From the NCBI GenBank assembly GCA_035610365.1, contig CM069432.1, forward strand, positions 239,658,104-239,722,103: a DNA stretch of 64,000 nucleotides. Direction: 5' to 3'. This DNA comes from Aquatica leii. Taxonomy: Eukaryota; Arthropoda; Insecta; Coleoptera; Lampyridae. A program made the position numbers and the translations under genes. Of this stretch, positions 1 to 10,389 are shown in pieces; positions within the stretch are counted from its first letter, which is position 1, and each line of letters begins with the position of its first letter. The notes beneath the pieces are model-generated. The model had not been told where the DNA came from and did not search any database. It worked only from the letters and a program-made list of their open reading frames with translations.

Positions 1-120
1 ACTTTCAGTTAATCCACAATAAGAATCTAACCTTGCAACTTTAGCACGGGGTGAGCGACTGCTTGAAGGTCCGGCAACTTCATCTGTCGATATTGTGCTC
101 ACTACTGAACATAAATAACG

Positions 121-379
121 TTAACAGTTCGGGAGATGCCGACTGTCGGCTATATTCAACGGTGCCAGATATATCGGACACTCGTCCACCTGAAGCGATG
201 TTTTGTGTCGGATAAAGAAGTCAGTCGTCTGTACGCAAGCATAAATTTTCATTAGCGACGGATATAACTGGCGGTAGTCTGGAGAGCAATTTGAACCGTT
301 GACGGGTATATCCGTCATTCGTCCGTGACGCACTTTTATTTGTGCCTGATATATCTGTCAATCGTACAGAAAGGGTTAA
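121..379. repeat. Possible piggyBac-derived MITE with degenerate direct repeats
   Basis: TTAA occurs at 121-124 and 376-379, and the right end reads AAAGGGTTAA, as piggyBac ends do (compare 4774-4783). Inside are several related 20-25 base words built on a GATATATC core followed by GTC and TCGTCC or TCGTAC, near 163, 302 and 340. The left end does not pair convincingly with the right end. This could be a small non-autonomous piggyBac copy or just a degenerate tandem repeat. Confidence 0.3.
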
Positions 380-1122
380 CTGTCGTAAATTGAAATTTTT
401 CTAAAAAAAAGTAATCATTATTCTATCTAAACCGCCAACCTTACGTAGAAGCAAAATTAATTTTATTTTAATGCAACTGTGAAATTAAATAATCCTGTTT
501 AATTTAATGTTAACTTCTTAACGCAATAAAACCTTTTTTAAATATAAAATCAAAGAAAAACATTCAATAAACAGCCTTTTACTTTTTAACAAAGATATAA
601 AGTTAATCATTTCCATTTGCTTACTTGTTGCTTTGGGATTGCTGAAAGTGTAGTTTTGTAATAGTATTAATTGCAATAGATCACAAAAAACATTTCATCT
701 CCGAGAAGCCATCATCAATTTAATTTTTTTTGTAGTCACAAAAAAGAAACACCCTGTATTCGGTAGAACCTTTTATTAAAAATTCAACACCCTCAATGAG
801 AATGATCGCAGTTGTTATGTATATGTTTACGAATCTATCGTATCCTAGGCGTTATGAGTAAATTATACCGAAGTGAAAAATAAATATATTAACAGCAAGT
901 TTGCTGTGTATAATAAATAATATTTTTTCAGTTGTCTAATTTTTATTATCGAAATTGTTCTGTGAAGTTTCATACGGAAAAGAAGCTGGTAAGTAACTAT
1001 GAGTACATTCCTTGTTTCGTTTAATAATAATAATAAAAGGGTTTTCAAATTTCTTTGTTGCATTGTCAATTACTTTACTAGATGTTATTTTAGGTGAAAT
1101 CTAAAAACACTCGTTTAATAAA

Positions 1123-1872
1123 ATGGAGAGAAAAGGTAATAGTTATTATGTAAAACATGTAATTAACGCACTAAAAAGATGTAATCATACGAATGGAGCT
1201 ACTATGGACGAACTAGTTAATTATTTACGATTAAAACTTCCACGTGATGATGCTTTTAGTAGAATTTTTAAACTTCGCAATGCCATTCGACAAGGCATAT
1301 CTAATGGCCGTATAACTATGAACCCAGAAAAATTTGTTTTAAAACGCAATAGCAAAAAAACAAATTATCGACATAAAACTGTTTATCACGTTAGTTCCAA
1401 CAGTACAGTCTCTTCTAATCAATATGTGAAATGCAGTTGCAAACATCCAAACAGTGATGCCGTTTCTATATCCAGCACTAGTAGTGCAAATAGTGAACCT
1501 CATTGTCGCAGCAAATATAGGAACAAAAGACGGAAACAAAAAACTGAATCGAAAAAAAGAAGTCAATCAGCTAAAAGTACTAAACCTCCATCTCCACCAG
1601 TACCCTCTCCGGATACACAAAATCCAGATTCAGAAAATAAAACCCTAACCGATGCTAATGCTGTAAAATCAAATTATAGTCTACGAAGTTTGTCCAGACT
1701 AGGTTTGTATTGTTACAGTAAACAAATTGATTTTATAATTAAGTTTTTATTGTTTAACCTAAATCTTTTATCACAAGGTAATTGCAAATCCGATCTTACT
1801 AAAGGACTTCGAGGAGCAAGTTCAAAACTCAGTTGTAATTCCCGAAAATATTCAACTGAGTACATAAATTAA
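1123..1872 (+). CDS. H15/winged-helix (linker-histone-like) small basic protein
   Basis: The 249-residue ORF starts with ATG and carries at residues about 7-72 a pattern typical of the linker histone H15 fold: YYVKHVINALKR, a gap, then GATMDELVNYLRLKL, then FKLRNAIRQGISNGRI and a final FVLKR. The rest is Ser/Lys/Pro-rich (KRRKQKTESKKR near 139, then PSPPVPSPDTQ), as in basic chromatin-protein tails. A 75-base segment at 1703-1777 has GT..AG ends, a T-rich 3' end and a length divisible by three. It is probably an intron, which would remove a hydrophobic stretch (FIIKFLLFNLNLL) that looks out of place. A TTTTAG at about 1094 could be the acceptor of a 5' UTR intron. A polyadenylation signal follows at 1898. 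DNA or chromatin binding is inferred from the fold only; no named orthologue is claimed. Confidence 0.62.
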   Translation: MERKGNSYYVKHVINALKRCNHTNGATMDELVNYLRLKLPRDDAFSRIFKLRNAIRQGISNGRITMNPEKFVLKRNSKKTNYRHKTVYHVSSNSTVSSNQYVKCSCKHPNSDAVSISSTSSANSEPHCRSKYRNKRRKQKTESKKRSQSAKSTKPPSPPVPSPDTQNPDSENKTLTDANAVKSNYSLRSLSRLGLYCYSKQIDFIIKFLLFNLNLLSQGNCKSDLTKGLRGASSKLSCNSRKYSTEYIN

Positions 1873-1897
1873 ATAGTCATTGGCTTTTATGTTTTTT

Positions 1898-1903
1898 AAT
1901 AAA
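1898..1903 (+). promoter_or_regulatory. Polyadenylation signal AATAAA
   Basis: AATAAA lies 26 bases after the stop of the H15-like gene and is followed by a T-rich stretch. Confidence 0.5.
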
Positions 1904-2503
1904 CTTTTTTTTATTTTCTCAGACAGTAATACAAGTTATGTTTTAATATAAATTTTTAGAAATGTATCATTGCCTATTCATCTTTATAAATTAAGCATGA
2001 GGTTATGTACAAAAGGAATAAATGGGTTGACTTCTTACCTACGCTATTAAGATTCTAAAGTATCAACACAGACGATTAATGTTATTTCGTGGTAATGCTT
2101 TCCGGAGACATTTGGTGTTTCCAAATTTTTTTTTCTAAAATCAACATACAATTGCTGATCCAGTAACTTTCAGTAAACCACATTGCTAGCGACGGTTTTA
2201 AGTTTTCTTAGATTGCTGGACACTAAGCGACAAAATAATTTTGGTAAAGGCACAGTAATTTATGTAAAAACATAAAAATGTTAAAAAAATATTTTTTTAC
2301 TAATAAAAATTGTTTTTTTTTCAATTTGGGTAGGCACTCAGATTGTCAGTGAAAGTACATGCTCAGACAAACATTTCTTGCATACCGCACATTACTAAAG
2401 ATGTTTATTTTTTTGCATATACGTGTATTCTTTATTTTTGTTTTATTAAATGTGTATACAAAGAAACAATAGTTTGTATGTACAAAACTTTAACTACATT
2501 ATC
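1904..2503. other. AT-rich spacer, no gene seen
   Basis: No supported ORF or clear repeat was recognised between the H15-like gene and the Harbinger left end. If Harbinger landed in the copia LTR that abuts its right end (see 10836-11092), the other half of that LTR would lie here, with AATAAA-type words near 2440. That is a guess. Confidence 0.4.
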
Positions 2504-2583
2504 TTAGGGCCGATTTTATAATCAAAACGTTAATAGAGAATTAATTAATTTGTCTATTAAGTTAATGGATGCTTAAATTGTGA

Positions 2584-4783
2584 CTTAACCCTTTATTGCC
2601 CAGACCTAGTAAAATTTTTTTTTTTTCAAATTTTCTCATTCAGAACGTTTCTTGGGTGTTCAACTAAGGCCTCTGAATTTTTTTAAATTTTTGTATTGAA
2701 CAACTAAAATTTTCAAAATTTTGGACTCAAAAGTACCGTAAGGATTTTGATTATGTCAACTGGAATGGATCTTTCTCAAGACTTAAAATTAAAACAATTA
2801 CACAACTCGACGGCGCTAACAAAGTTTTATTAGGTTAATTTTAACTTTACAAATTGATTTCATGATAAAGTAAAGTTTTTTTTTTCATTGCAGCATAAGT
2901 ATGTAGCACAGCTATTGCATTTGCTATGAGGACGAGATTGAATACCACAGGCACTGCAATATTCACACATTCATCTGAGACGCTGTAGTTATATTTACGA
3001 CGTTTAGCTACTGGGTTTAGACTTTTTCTTCTACCTCTTGTTTCAGCCATATTTATTAATCCCTGAGAGACAGAACGCCTGAGTTCTAGTGTACTCATTT
3101 TTTCTCGGCTCTGGCAGTATATTATGTAGGCATTTACGAATGCCACTCGAGAAATCCCCAAAATAAGCGGTGCCACCATTTTTTAGCTTTACGATTCATC
3201 CCATACGTTGTTTGCAATTGATCGGCATGGTCCACACCACCCATATGACGGTTATAATCTTCAACAAGGGTTGGACATTTGACTACCAATTTGCTGCCAT
3301 CCTTTTCTGTGCGCTCTACAGTAGTTTCCTCAGCCCCATGGAAATTTGTGGCCAGGTGAACAACTCGATTATCCTTCCATTTATAAATTCCGATATTTGT
3401 GTTAGAATACCTGTAATCAAAATCTCCTCGTTTGAGTGATTTGTCTTCAGCAAAAGTTTTGGGAAGATCTTTTCTATTTTGACGAATTGTTCCGCAAGCA
3501 AGGGTATTATTTACACGAAGCTTTTCCAACAACGGAATCGAGGTAAAATAGTTATCAAAGTAAACGATTTTATGTTGTCTCCAACACATCTTCGTTAGCG
3601 AGAGAACAACACGTTCTCCAAGACCATAACTACTAAATTCCTTTTCTAATTCTTCATTTTTGCCTTGGTAAACTTCAAATTTGGCTACATAACTTTGTAT
3701 CCCCTTTTTATTGGTTTCATAGGGTTATATTGTTTTATAGAAGAGCGTCCTTTGAAAAGGGTCATGCTTTCATCTACACTTATTCTTCTGGTTGGTTTAT
3801 ATAACAGTTGAAACCTCTTGTTTAGCTCAGTAACTACAGGGCGCAACTTGTACAGCTTATCCTTATTATCTGCGGCTAATTTGGTATTATCATTGCAATG
3901 TAAATTGGACAAAATCTGCTCGAATCTATTGCGCGACATGGCATTTGTAATCATCGGCAGTCCTAAGTCAGAACTTCAACTGGACCTTCTAGTTCATAAT
4001 AGGCAGAATAGTTTCAACATTTTTCTTTTTCCAAATACGTTTTGGCGGATCCTGAATATCATTATTCCTTTCTTCTTCCTCTTCATGTTCAACTTGTTCT
4101 GATTCTAACACAAAAGATCTTAGACGCCTGTCATTTGATGCATTGCAATCGCATAATTTTGTAAAATGTTAATTTTTGACGTATTTCTATTATCAGTTTC
4201 TGATTTTTTGAAGAAATTCTCAAACGTATTTGGTAATGATGTCTCAAAATTTTCTTCATTATCACTTCCTTCAACATCTGTGTCTATGTTGTTGTCTAAC
4301 GGTAAATCCTCTGATAAAATTTAATGAGCTATTTCATGTAATTCCGTATCAGATAAAGGTCGCGAATAATGCCATTTTATTGAGGACATTTTCCTGACTG
4401 TACTTTTACGGCGTCTGAAAAAAATCGTAATATTGAGCTTATAAAGCAAGTAACAAGTTAATTTATTAGCTAAGCAGAAAGTAAACACTTTCATCTACAC
4501 TATAAAAATGAAATTATTACTTACAGTTAAAATTTAGAATGAAATCCAGATTTCAGAATGTCCTGGCACTACAACTCAGCAACTTCGCGCGCACGACTAC
4601 GAAAGAAATTTATTTTAGATTATTTTATCTAACAAAACCGGTCATGCGCCAAATGCAAACGCGTGGGAAGATATTGGACTTTGAAGCACCGTCAGGATTT
4701 ACCGGATAAAACGCGCAATAGCCAAATAGCATATATTTGAATTCGCCGGTACTTAGAAGTACCGGCGGGCAACAAAGGGTTAA
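2584..4783 (-). mobile_element. piggyBac-like transposon (copy 1) inside Harbinger
   Basis: TTAA at 2584 and TTAA at 4780-4783 bound the element. Its ends are TTAACCCTTTATTGCCC and, reversed, TTAACCCTTTGTTGCCC, identical at 16 of 17 positions. The sequence outside both ends belongs to the Harbinger left arm, so the insertion is younger than Harbinger. The transposase lies on - and is broken. Confidence 0.92.
2860..4389 (-). pseudogene. piggyBac transposase, frameshifted (DDE_Tnp_1_7 family)
   Basis: The protein begins MSSIKWHYSRPLSD at 4389 with an acidic N-terminal region, as in PGBD proteins, and meets an in-frame TAA after about 22 codons. The core shows the three catalytic Asp contexts of the family: SVDESMTLFKGR (about 3790), VYFDNYFTS (about 3560) and GGVDHADQL (about 3230). 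At least two frame changes split the core, between 3685 and 3589 and near 3180. The C-terminal cysteine/histidine cross-brace finger (CEYCSACG, then HSKCNSC and CC) is present only after a further one-base shift near 2965. The catalytic core is therefore recognisable, but no intact protein can be made. Confidence 0.9.
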
Positions 4784-4940
4784 ATATATTGCATTTCATA
4801 ATAAATAATTAACTAATGTAGCATTAGGCTTAAATTAAACCAAACTTAACCGAATGATTAATTTAAATTTATTCATAACCTACATATTTTGCTGACAGTT
4901 GGGTAACGGTAACTTTTCAAACGTGATTTCTACAATTAAA

Positions 4941-5759
4941 TGAAGAAAAAAAGAAATAGAGGAACAATTTTCTAAGGAAGAGGAACTTCTTTTATTGGTA
5001 GAGGTGGAAAAGTTAAAAAACATTATAGAAAACAAACAATCGGGATTACGGTAGCAAATAACTTTAATGCTATTAATTGCATCGCTCGATCGCAAGATCA
5101 ATCAAAAATCAAGTATGGGAATTTAAAAATAAAACCACGAAAATTTGCAGCCGATCAGCGCTTTTGTCAGGGAACTGGTGGAGGACCACCAAATATTAAT
5201 ATAAAAGATCCGGTTTTAGATGCAGTGCTACGAATAATAAATTTTAAAACTGTTGTTGGGCTTATAAACCCATTTGATATAGATGCTATTAGAAATAATG
5301 CAGAAGTAAGTAAACTTGCACTCCTTCGCATCTAAAATATTTTTTTTCCCATTTTTACATTTTTAAATATTGTATACTATTAGGTAATGGAAGTTGAATC
5401 AGAAAAAAAGGAAAATCTACATGAGGTCACTTTCGAACAGAATAATGCAGTAATGGTGTCAACTAATATGCTTATTTGTTGGCTTTATTATACATTTCAT
5501 TTATAGAATTGGAGCAAGTATACACCTAAAAAATTAAAAACCCCAATTTCCAAAAAATTGAAGCAAAAAATCTTTGTAAACCCTATAAAAGAAGAATACT
5601 ATAGGAAAAAAATTAAGTATTTAGAAGAAGAAACAAAGAAAAGCATACTTCAACAAGAAGATATAATAACAAAAAAAACAAGACAAGGAATTTCATGAAA
5701 AAAACATTTTTTTATTAGATTTAAAAAGAAAATTAAAACAAAAAGAACTGTTGAAATAA
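4941..5759 (+). pseudogene. Harbinger Myb/SANT-like DNA-binding protein, degenerate
   Basis: Translation of + reads EIEEQFSKEEELLLLVEVEKLKNII in one frame. After a shift near 5045 it reads NNFNAINCIARSQDQ and KIKYGNLKIKPRKFA, then GTGGGPP and INPFDIDAI. This is the pattern of the Myb/SANT-like protein that accompanies HARBI1-type transposases: an SKEE helix, an FNA-R motif, a K-W/Y-NLK motif, TGGGPP, and NPFD. Likely introns are 5306-5383 (GTAAGT..TTAG) and about 5450-5506. The C-terminal coiled stretch (YYRKKIKYLEEET, then LLDLKRKLKQKELLK) ends at TAA 5757-5759 after one more frame change. In intact Harbinger elements this partner helps the transposase bind DNA and enter the nucleus. No convincing start codon remains. 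Confidence 0.8.
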
Positions 5760-5908
5760 CATAAAAGTAATTTTTTCTATTATATTGGTTTTAGAATCGT
5801 TTAATGTATTTGCTTAATGTCTTTAAGTTAACTTAAAATAATTGAATTAAATAATTGTTTTTTTACAATCTTCCAAAATGTTCGTTAATAATGTTGTGCC
5901 TCGCTAGG

Positions 5909-6719
5909 TTATCTAAAGGATAAGATAGAGGAAGAAGATACTGCAAGAGAAGAAGATGCGGCTTCTTCTTTTGCAGTATCTTCTTCCTTTATTGGAATTG
6001 TCCATTCGTCTAATCTTCGTTCTGTCGAAGAGCTATGTTGTGTAAAACAGCTGTGGCTATAATAACTGTAAGAGTTGTTTCAAGTTTTAATGCCGAATCA
6101 CTTTGTATAATAGGAAAACGCCGTTTCCAAACGCCATACTGTCTCTCAACAACATTTCTTGTTCTTATAATAGACTCGTTGTATAAATTTTCATTTGCTT
6201 TTTTACATTTAGCAACTTTGTCATTAGGTATGATTTCAATTGATAACCACTATCACCTACAAGTAAATATCTTCCAAATTGTCTTTGTTCAAATAATCTT
6301 TTCAAACTTGAATTATTAAAAATTGTTTGATCATGGGTAGAACCAGGCCATCTTGCAACAATATCTCTGATATACAGTTTACTATCGGAAACTGTTTGAA
6401 CATTTATTCCAAAGAAATGTTTTCTTGTTCGAAATATCTCCGCATCGTCGCCGCCAGGGGATGTAATTTTTATTAAAGTGCAATCTATAGCATCTATGAC
6501 CCTCGGAAATCTAGCAATCTTATAAAATGCTTCTGCAGTTTTTCTCATCTCTTCTTGAGTTTCATCCATTTTGATGTAACGTGGAGCTAACATAGCAATA
6601 GATACCGACACTTTTGTAATAATTCTAGAAGCAGAAGATGTTGATACGCCACAAAAATCTGCTACTGATTTTTGCATGTTTGCAGTTGCATAAAAGCGAA
6701 GAGCCTCTACAATAAACAA
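5909..6719 (-). pseudogene. HARBI1-like Harbinger transposase, C-terminal two thirds
   Basis: The ORF runs on - from EALRFYATANMQ, a strongly conserved HARBI1 segment, through VIDAIDCTLIKITSPGGDD (first catalytic Asp), RTRKHFFGINVQ, ARWPGSTHDQTIF and LLVGDSGYQLKSYLMT (second Asp). After a frame change near 6225 it continues LYNESIIRTRNVVERQYGVWKRRF (two pieces, including the catalytic Glu) and ends LHNIALRQNE. A further shift near 6020 opens a tail DEWTIPIKEEDTAKEE ending at TAA 5909-5911. The N-terminal part lies at 10390-10611, separated by about 3.7 kb of inserted DNA. The DDE residues are still visible, but two frameshifts and the insertion leave it non-functional. Confidence 0.88.
5930..5987. 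repeat. Near-perfect 26-bp hairpin inside the transposase tail
   Basis: Left arm 5930-5955 and right arm 5962-5987 are reverse complements at 25 of 26 positions, with a 6-base loop (ATGCGG). On the - strand the hairpin encodes the acidic EEDTAKEEA run followed by ASSSLAVSSS. Confidence 0.9.
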
Positions 6720-7006
6720 TACTTACTTAATAGGCCAGTTTCCAAATTTTCAGAAATAGCAAAAATGGATAGATCTAAGGTCCCAAAACCACGTATACTT
6801 CATTTTTTCTTTTTCTATTAATGTTTTCTTTGCGAAAATTACGAATGAACCGAAGAAAATTTTACGAGGCTTGAAACGTACCTGCCACGAGACTAGTCGA
6901 TTGTGACGTCAGTTTCGCTACACGTGCAAAACTGCCGCAGCTTGTAAATGCATAATCGCATTAAAATTGTTTTAAATTGGTTTAGAGAGAAACATTTTGT
7001 TCAAAT

Positions 7007-7183
7007 ATGAAGTGGTGTTTTGTTCCTAAATGAACTAATACATCAGGGAATAGCCTCGATAAAATATTTTTCATCATTCCATCAAATTTGCGGCGAAAAA
7101 GAAAGTGGTTTGCAGCAGCGAGAAAGGAGTTAAAAGATGTGTCTTTAAAAACGAAGTTTTATTGCTGTGAAGACCATTTTAAT
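7007..7183 (+). pseudogene. THAP zinc-finger domain exon with internal stop
   Basis: ATG 7007 opens MKWCFVPK, then TGA at 7031-7033, where THAP domains have their second Cys. It continues TNTSGNSLDKIFFIIPSN, RRKRKWFAAARKELKD and FYCCEDHFN. The order C, C (lost), P, W, CxxHF is that of a THAP DNA-binding domain (C2CH). GTAAGT at 7184 is a good splice donor, so this looks like a first exon whose partners were not found. It is preserved except for the nonsense change. Confidence 0.8.
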
Positions 7184-7270
7184 GTAAGTACAGTATACAA
7201 GCTTAGTTTAAAATTATGTTGAATTATGAATTTTTCTTGCTTAAAGAAGATATGGAAAATTATATGGAGT

Positions 7271-8096
7271 TTAAGTTAAGTAAAGTTTGTCATGTTCTAA
7301 GTTTCTACCTCTACTCATGGCTAAACTGCAAATTTTTTTTGAGACCCCTATTATTTCATCCACTAGCGAACCACTAGATTTTTTGCATACAGCCATGGCA
7401 TATAATTTTGAAGCAGTTATTCGCCCATATCGCAATTCGTGCCATAGAGAGTTCTCACTTTGAGTGTAGGTGAGTTTTTCAGCCTGCTCGATCATTTCAG
7501 GTGGTATAGTGCTTTTACAAAAATTTATAAATGAGTCAGCGGTTTGATTCCACTTACCATAAGCAAATTTCATCATGAGTTGGTGAACTGAGAGTTTTTT
7601 TATATCATTAACTTGGCCATAGTGTATACTAATTGGACAATCGTAGTTTTTGCATTTCATTCCAGCAACAACTTCTTCAAGAAAGTGCACCGAGTCTGGC
7701 ATAACTATCGAATGCTGCTGCAACTGCCGTCCAATATTCGTAGCTTTAAGAATAGTTTTTGATAAACCAATATCCGACAAGCTAGGTTTTTTCCAGTAAC
7801 AAACAACCTTTGTTGGAGATGGTTATTTAGATCTACAATGCAACCACATCATAAATGCAATAGCATGTTTGCATAATCCTAAAGCTGCTACACAACTAAG
7901 ACACAAAAGTTCTTTCATTATTTCATTTTCCTCATCGACAGTTGCGGTGACAAAATATCTCACGAATTTTATGTTCTGGGCAAATGCTTTGATTATGCAG
8001 TTGTTATTAATTCTTCTAACCTGGACGTAACCAACTGCCGAGTCACCGTAGCTTTCCCTTGCAGACCTAATATAATATTGGACATACTAGAATAAA
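7271..8096 (-). pseudogene. SWIM zinc finger plus YqaJ-like nuclease protein
   Basis: From about 8077 on - the frame reads YYIRSARESYGDSAVGYV, then CLSCVAALGLCKHAIAFM, a SWIM-type CxC..CxH zinc finger, then a TAA, then PTKVVCYWKKPSLSDIGL. The ORF from 7780 then shows a YqaJ-like pattern: YTQSENSLWHELRYGRITAS (QS..W...R.GRITAS) and the downstream AMSRGRNLEHDKLYL (G..LE motif). This SWIM-YqaJ architecture is common in uncharacterised insect proteins; a nuclease role is inferred from the YqaJ family. A single stop near 7829 separates the two domains. Confidence 0.75.
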
Positions 8097-8830
8097 ATCA
8101 TAAGAAAAGAGTATTTACTAATAATAATTAAGTATTACATTCATAGTAGACAATCGACATTAAATTTTGAAAATGGATGGCTTTTTTATAACTACAAAAT
8201 ATATACCAATGTATTGGAACCTACAATAATCTAAAATTTTACGTTTGTAACAGTTCTTTAAAAGAAAAGTTTCATTTGTAATTACCGACTTGGTTTATTG
8301 TTTTTGTTATTTATTTGTTTAACATGTAAATGTTACGATGAATTTCTGAAGTTTGGTGAAAGTCCGAAATTCCTTTAGCAAAGTCTATTTTTTTAATCAT
8401 TATCGGAACGAATCCAAACTAACCCAATTTGGGAACATAGTATAGGTATATAAATTATAAAGTAGAATGCGAGCATACAGGATTAATAAAATATGGTTGT
8501 AAAGGTTTGTACTTACTGTTTTGTTTTTACGCCGCTTGAATGCGGTTGATTTAAACATTTCTTAAAAATCAGATACTATTTCAACATTCACCATGGGTAA
8601 ATTATAAGAATCGGCTTTCTGATAGCCGTTTTCCATCCTTATCAATCAATTTATTACACAAAATAACCCGAACGAAGCTTCAACAGACATGAATGACGCA
8701 CGAATGTACTTGGCGCGCTATTGCTAATAGCGAAACTGACGTCACGCCAATCAGATGGCGTTCGCGGAATTTAAATAAACGGTGAACTTTGCGTTGAGTT
8801 TTCTCGAAAACTATTTGAAGTATCGATTTT

Positions 8831-8846
8831 GGGGGGGGGGGGGGGG
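8831..8846 (+). repeat. Homopolymer of 16 G
   Basis: A run of 16 G residues follows CGATTTT, at the presumed right end of the THAP/YqaJ unit. Its length could be unreliable in sequencing. Confidence 0.95.
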
Positions 8847-9530
8847 ATTTATACTAAACATTGGTTTGCATAGATTGACAAGATTTTTTCTTAAATATTT
8901 TATTTTGTAAACATCTCTATTGTTATAAAACTGAAAATCTCGTTGTTGTGTTACGTACAAAATTTTTCTAACGGAATACCCTGTATGTGAATTAAAATTA
9001 GATTCCGGTTTTGACGCCCTCTGCCGATCTTTTCTTGTGACTGTCATTTTACGACAAAATCGTTAAGCTGTCAACTACATGAACGGGTCGGTGCCGAGGA
9101 TCTCGAACTGATTTTTAAATTTTTAAGGACATCACTTGTGATGAACACAAATTTATAAGGCGATTGCGAATTTTATACGATTCTTTCGGCACAGGGTAAG
9201 ATATTTTGTCTTCAATCTATTAAGATTCCTTCGTAATTTCTGTATTAATGTGATAGCCGGTTCAACCACGTTGCAAGCACTTGTTCGCTTCAAGCAGTAA
9301 TAAGGATGCATAAGTACGATTGATAAATACCGCTACCGAGCATATACGCTGTTGTGAGGGCCTGCTAATTCAACAACAACGAGGTCTCGTCGAACAATGC
9401 GTCGGAGATGCTGATTTGTGGATAAAAGTCGATTGTGTTATCAACCACCTGTTCGAAATTACAACCTACAGCATTCGATACAACGGGTTCTTGTATAACA
9501 TTTAATGAATTATTAATACTGATTTTGTAA

Positions 9531-10389
9531 CTTCCTATTCTTCGTGAGTTATTGTGTGACACGATTTGTTCGTCAGTATTTATTACAGGCTGCTAGCGAC
9601 GGAAAACGTTTTCTTTGCGCCAGTGGACACTGGACTTTGGGTAAGCTTATTTGATTACTTTTTATATCGCTGTCACGAAGGTTACTCACTTTGATTGATG
9701 TTAATGTCCGTAACTACGTTTACTGTTTATATACCAATAAGGTAATTTCATTTATCAGTTAACTTGTATCGCATGATGTGTACAAACAATATTTACTACG
9801 AGATTTTCTGCGCTGTTCGTTTCGACTTAACTTACATATGTATTGTGTGTTGCCGATACTGCTGGCATTCATGCACTGAGAATTAGATATAATCTTGTTA
9901 ATCTTGTACGTTGCTAAATCAAAGTTTTCTATACTTGTTGATCATAATTGTTAGCCTTTCTAGTATTTATGGATTGAGTAATTTAGTATACATCTGTCAA
10001 TTTGCTACGCTGCTAAATTAAAGCTTTTATATTTGTTAATGATACTTAGTAATCGTTCAAGCATGGATAAGTGGAGAAATTTTATATATTCTAGTTAATC
10101 TTCTACGTTAATACATTAAAGTGGTTATATTTGTTAATCTCTCTTTTATTTTTTTCTTTCTCCTGTAATTATCGTTACCTATTAACTAATTTTGGCTACT
10201 CGAACATCAGAGTAACAAGGATTACGAACCTCAAATTTAGTTACATGTTTGGACCGTCTGTCGTGATCGAGGCAGAAGTGTTAATTTTGGATTAGATCTG
10301 GCGCCCTTAAGCATAATTCCCTTGAACCTCTCCTATCTCCGACTGTGTGAGTTGGCCGTGCAAGGTTCGTAAGACATAAAACTTGTAAC
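9531..10389 (+). repeat. Repeat family A, copy 1
   Basis: Starting CTTCCTATTCTTCGTGAG and ending CTTGTAAC, this segment matches 58058-58826 nearly throughout. It contains TCTGGCGCCC near 10299, which resembles an LTR-retrotransposon primer binding site, followed by a conserved leader-like stretch to the end. Copy 1 is about 90 bases longer through internal expansion of CTAAATYAAAG-type units. It joins the HARBI1 N-terminal coding segment directly. It may be an LTR plus leader of an unidentified retroelement; no TG..CA pair or target duplication was found. Confidence 0.8.

Larger units (their letters stand above)
6779..8846. mobile_element. DNA-transposon-like unit with THAP and SWIM/YqaJ genes
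   Basis: A 17-base inverted repeat, TGACGTCAGTTTCGCTA, is perfect at 6904-6920 and 8744-8728. Further out, weaker inverted similarity (GGTCCCAAAAC..TATACTTCA on the left, CCCAAAATCGATACTTCAA reversed on the right) suggests ends near 6779 and 8846. Between them are a THAP domain on + and a SWIM zinc finger plus YqaJ-like nuclease on -, arranged convergently. No DDE transposase was recognised. The family is not assigned; the exact ends and target duplication are uncertain. Confidence 0.55.

Noticed and set aside
742..766. ACACCCTGTAT word, also near 8970 and, reversed, 60235
   Set aside because: It resembles the ends of several insect elements, but no inverted partner or target duplication was found for any of the three.
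863..1069. 68-codon ORF on - upstream of the H15-like gene
   Set aside because: AT-rich low-complexity frame with no motif, lying in the presumed promoter/5' UTR.
4880..5101. 73-codon ORF on -
   Set aside because: Overlaps the Myb/SANT-like coding sequence on +; no motif of its own.
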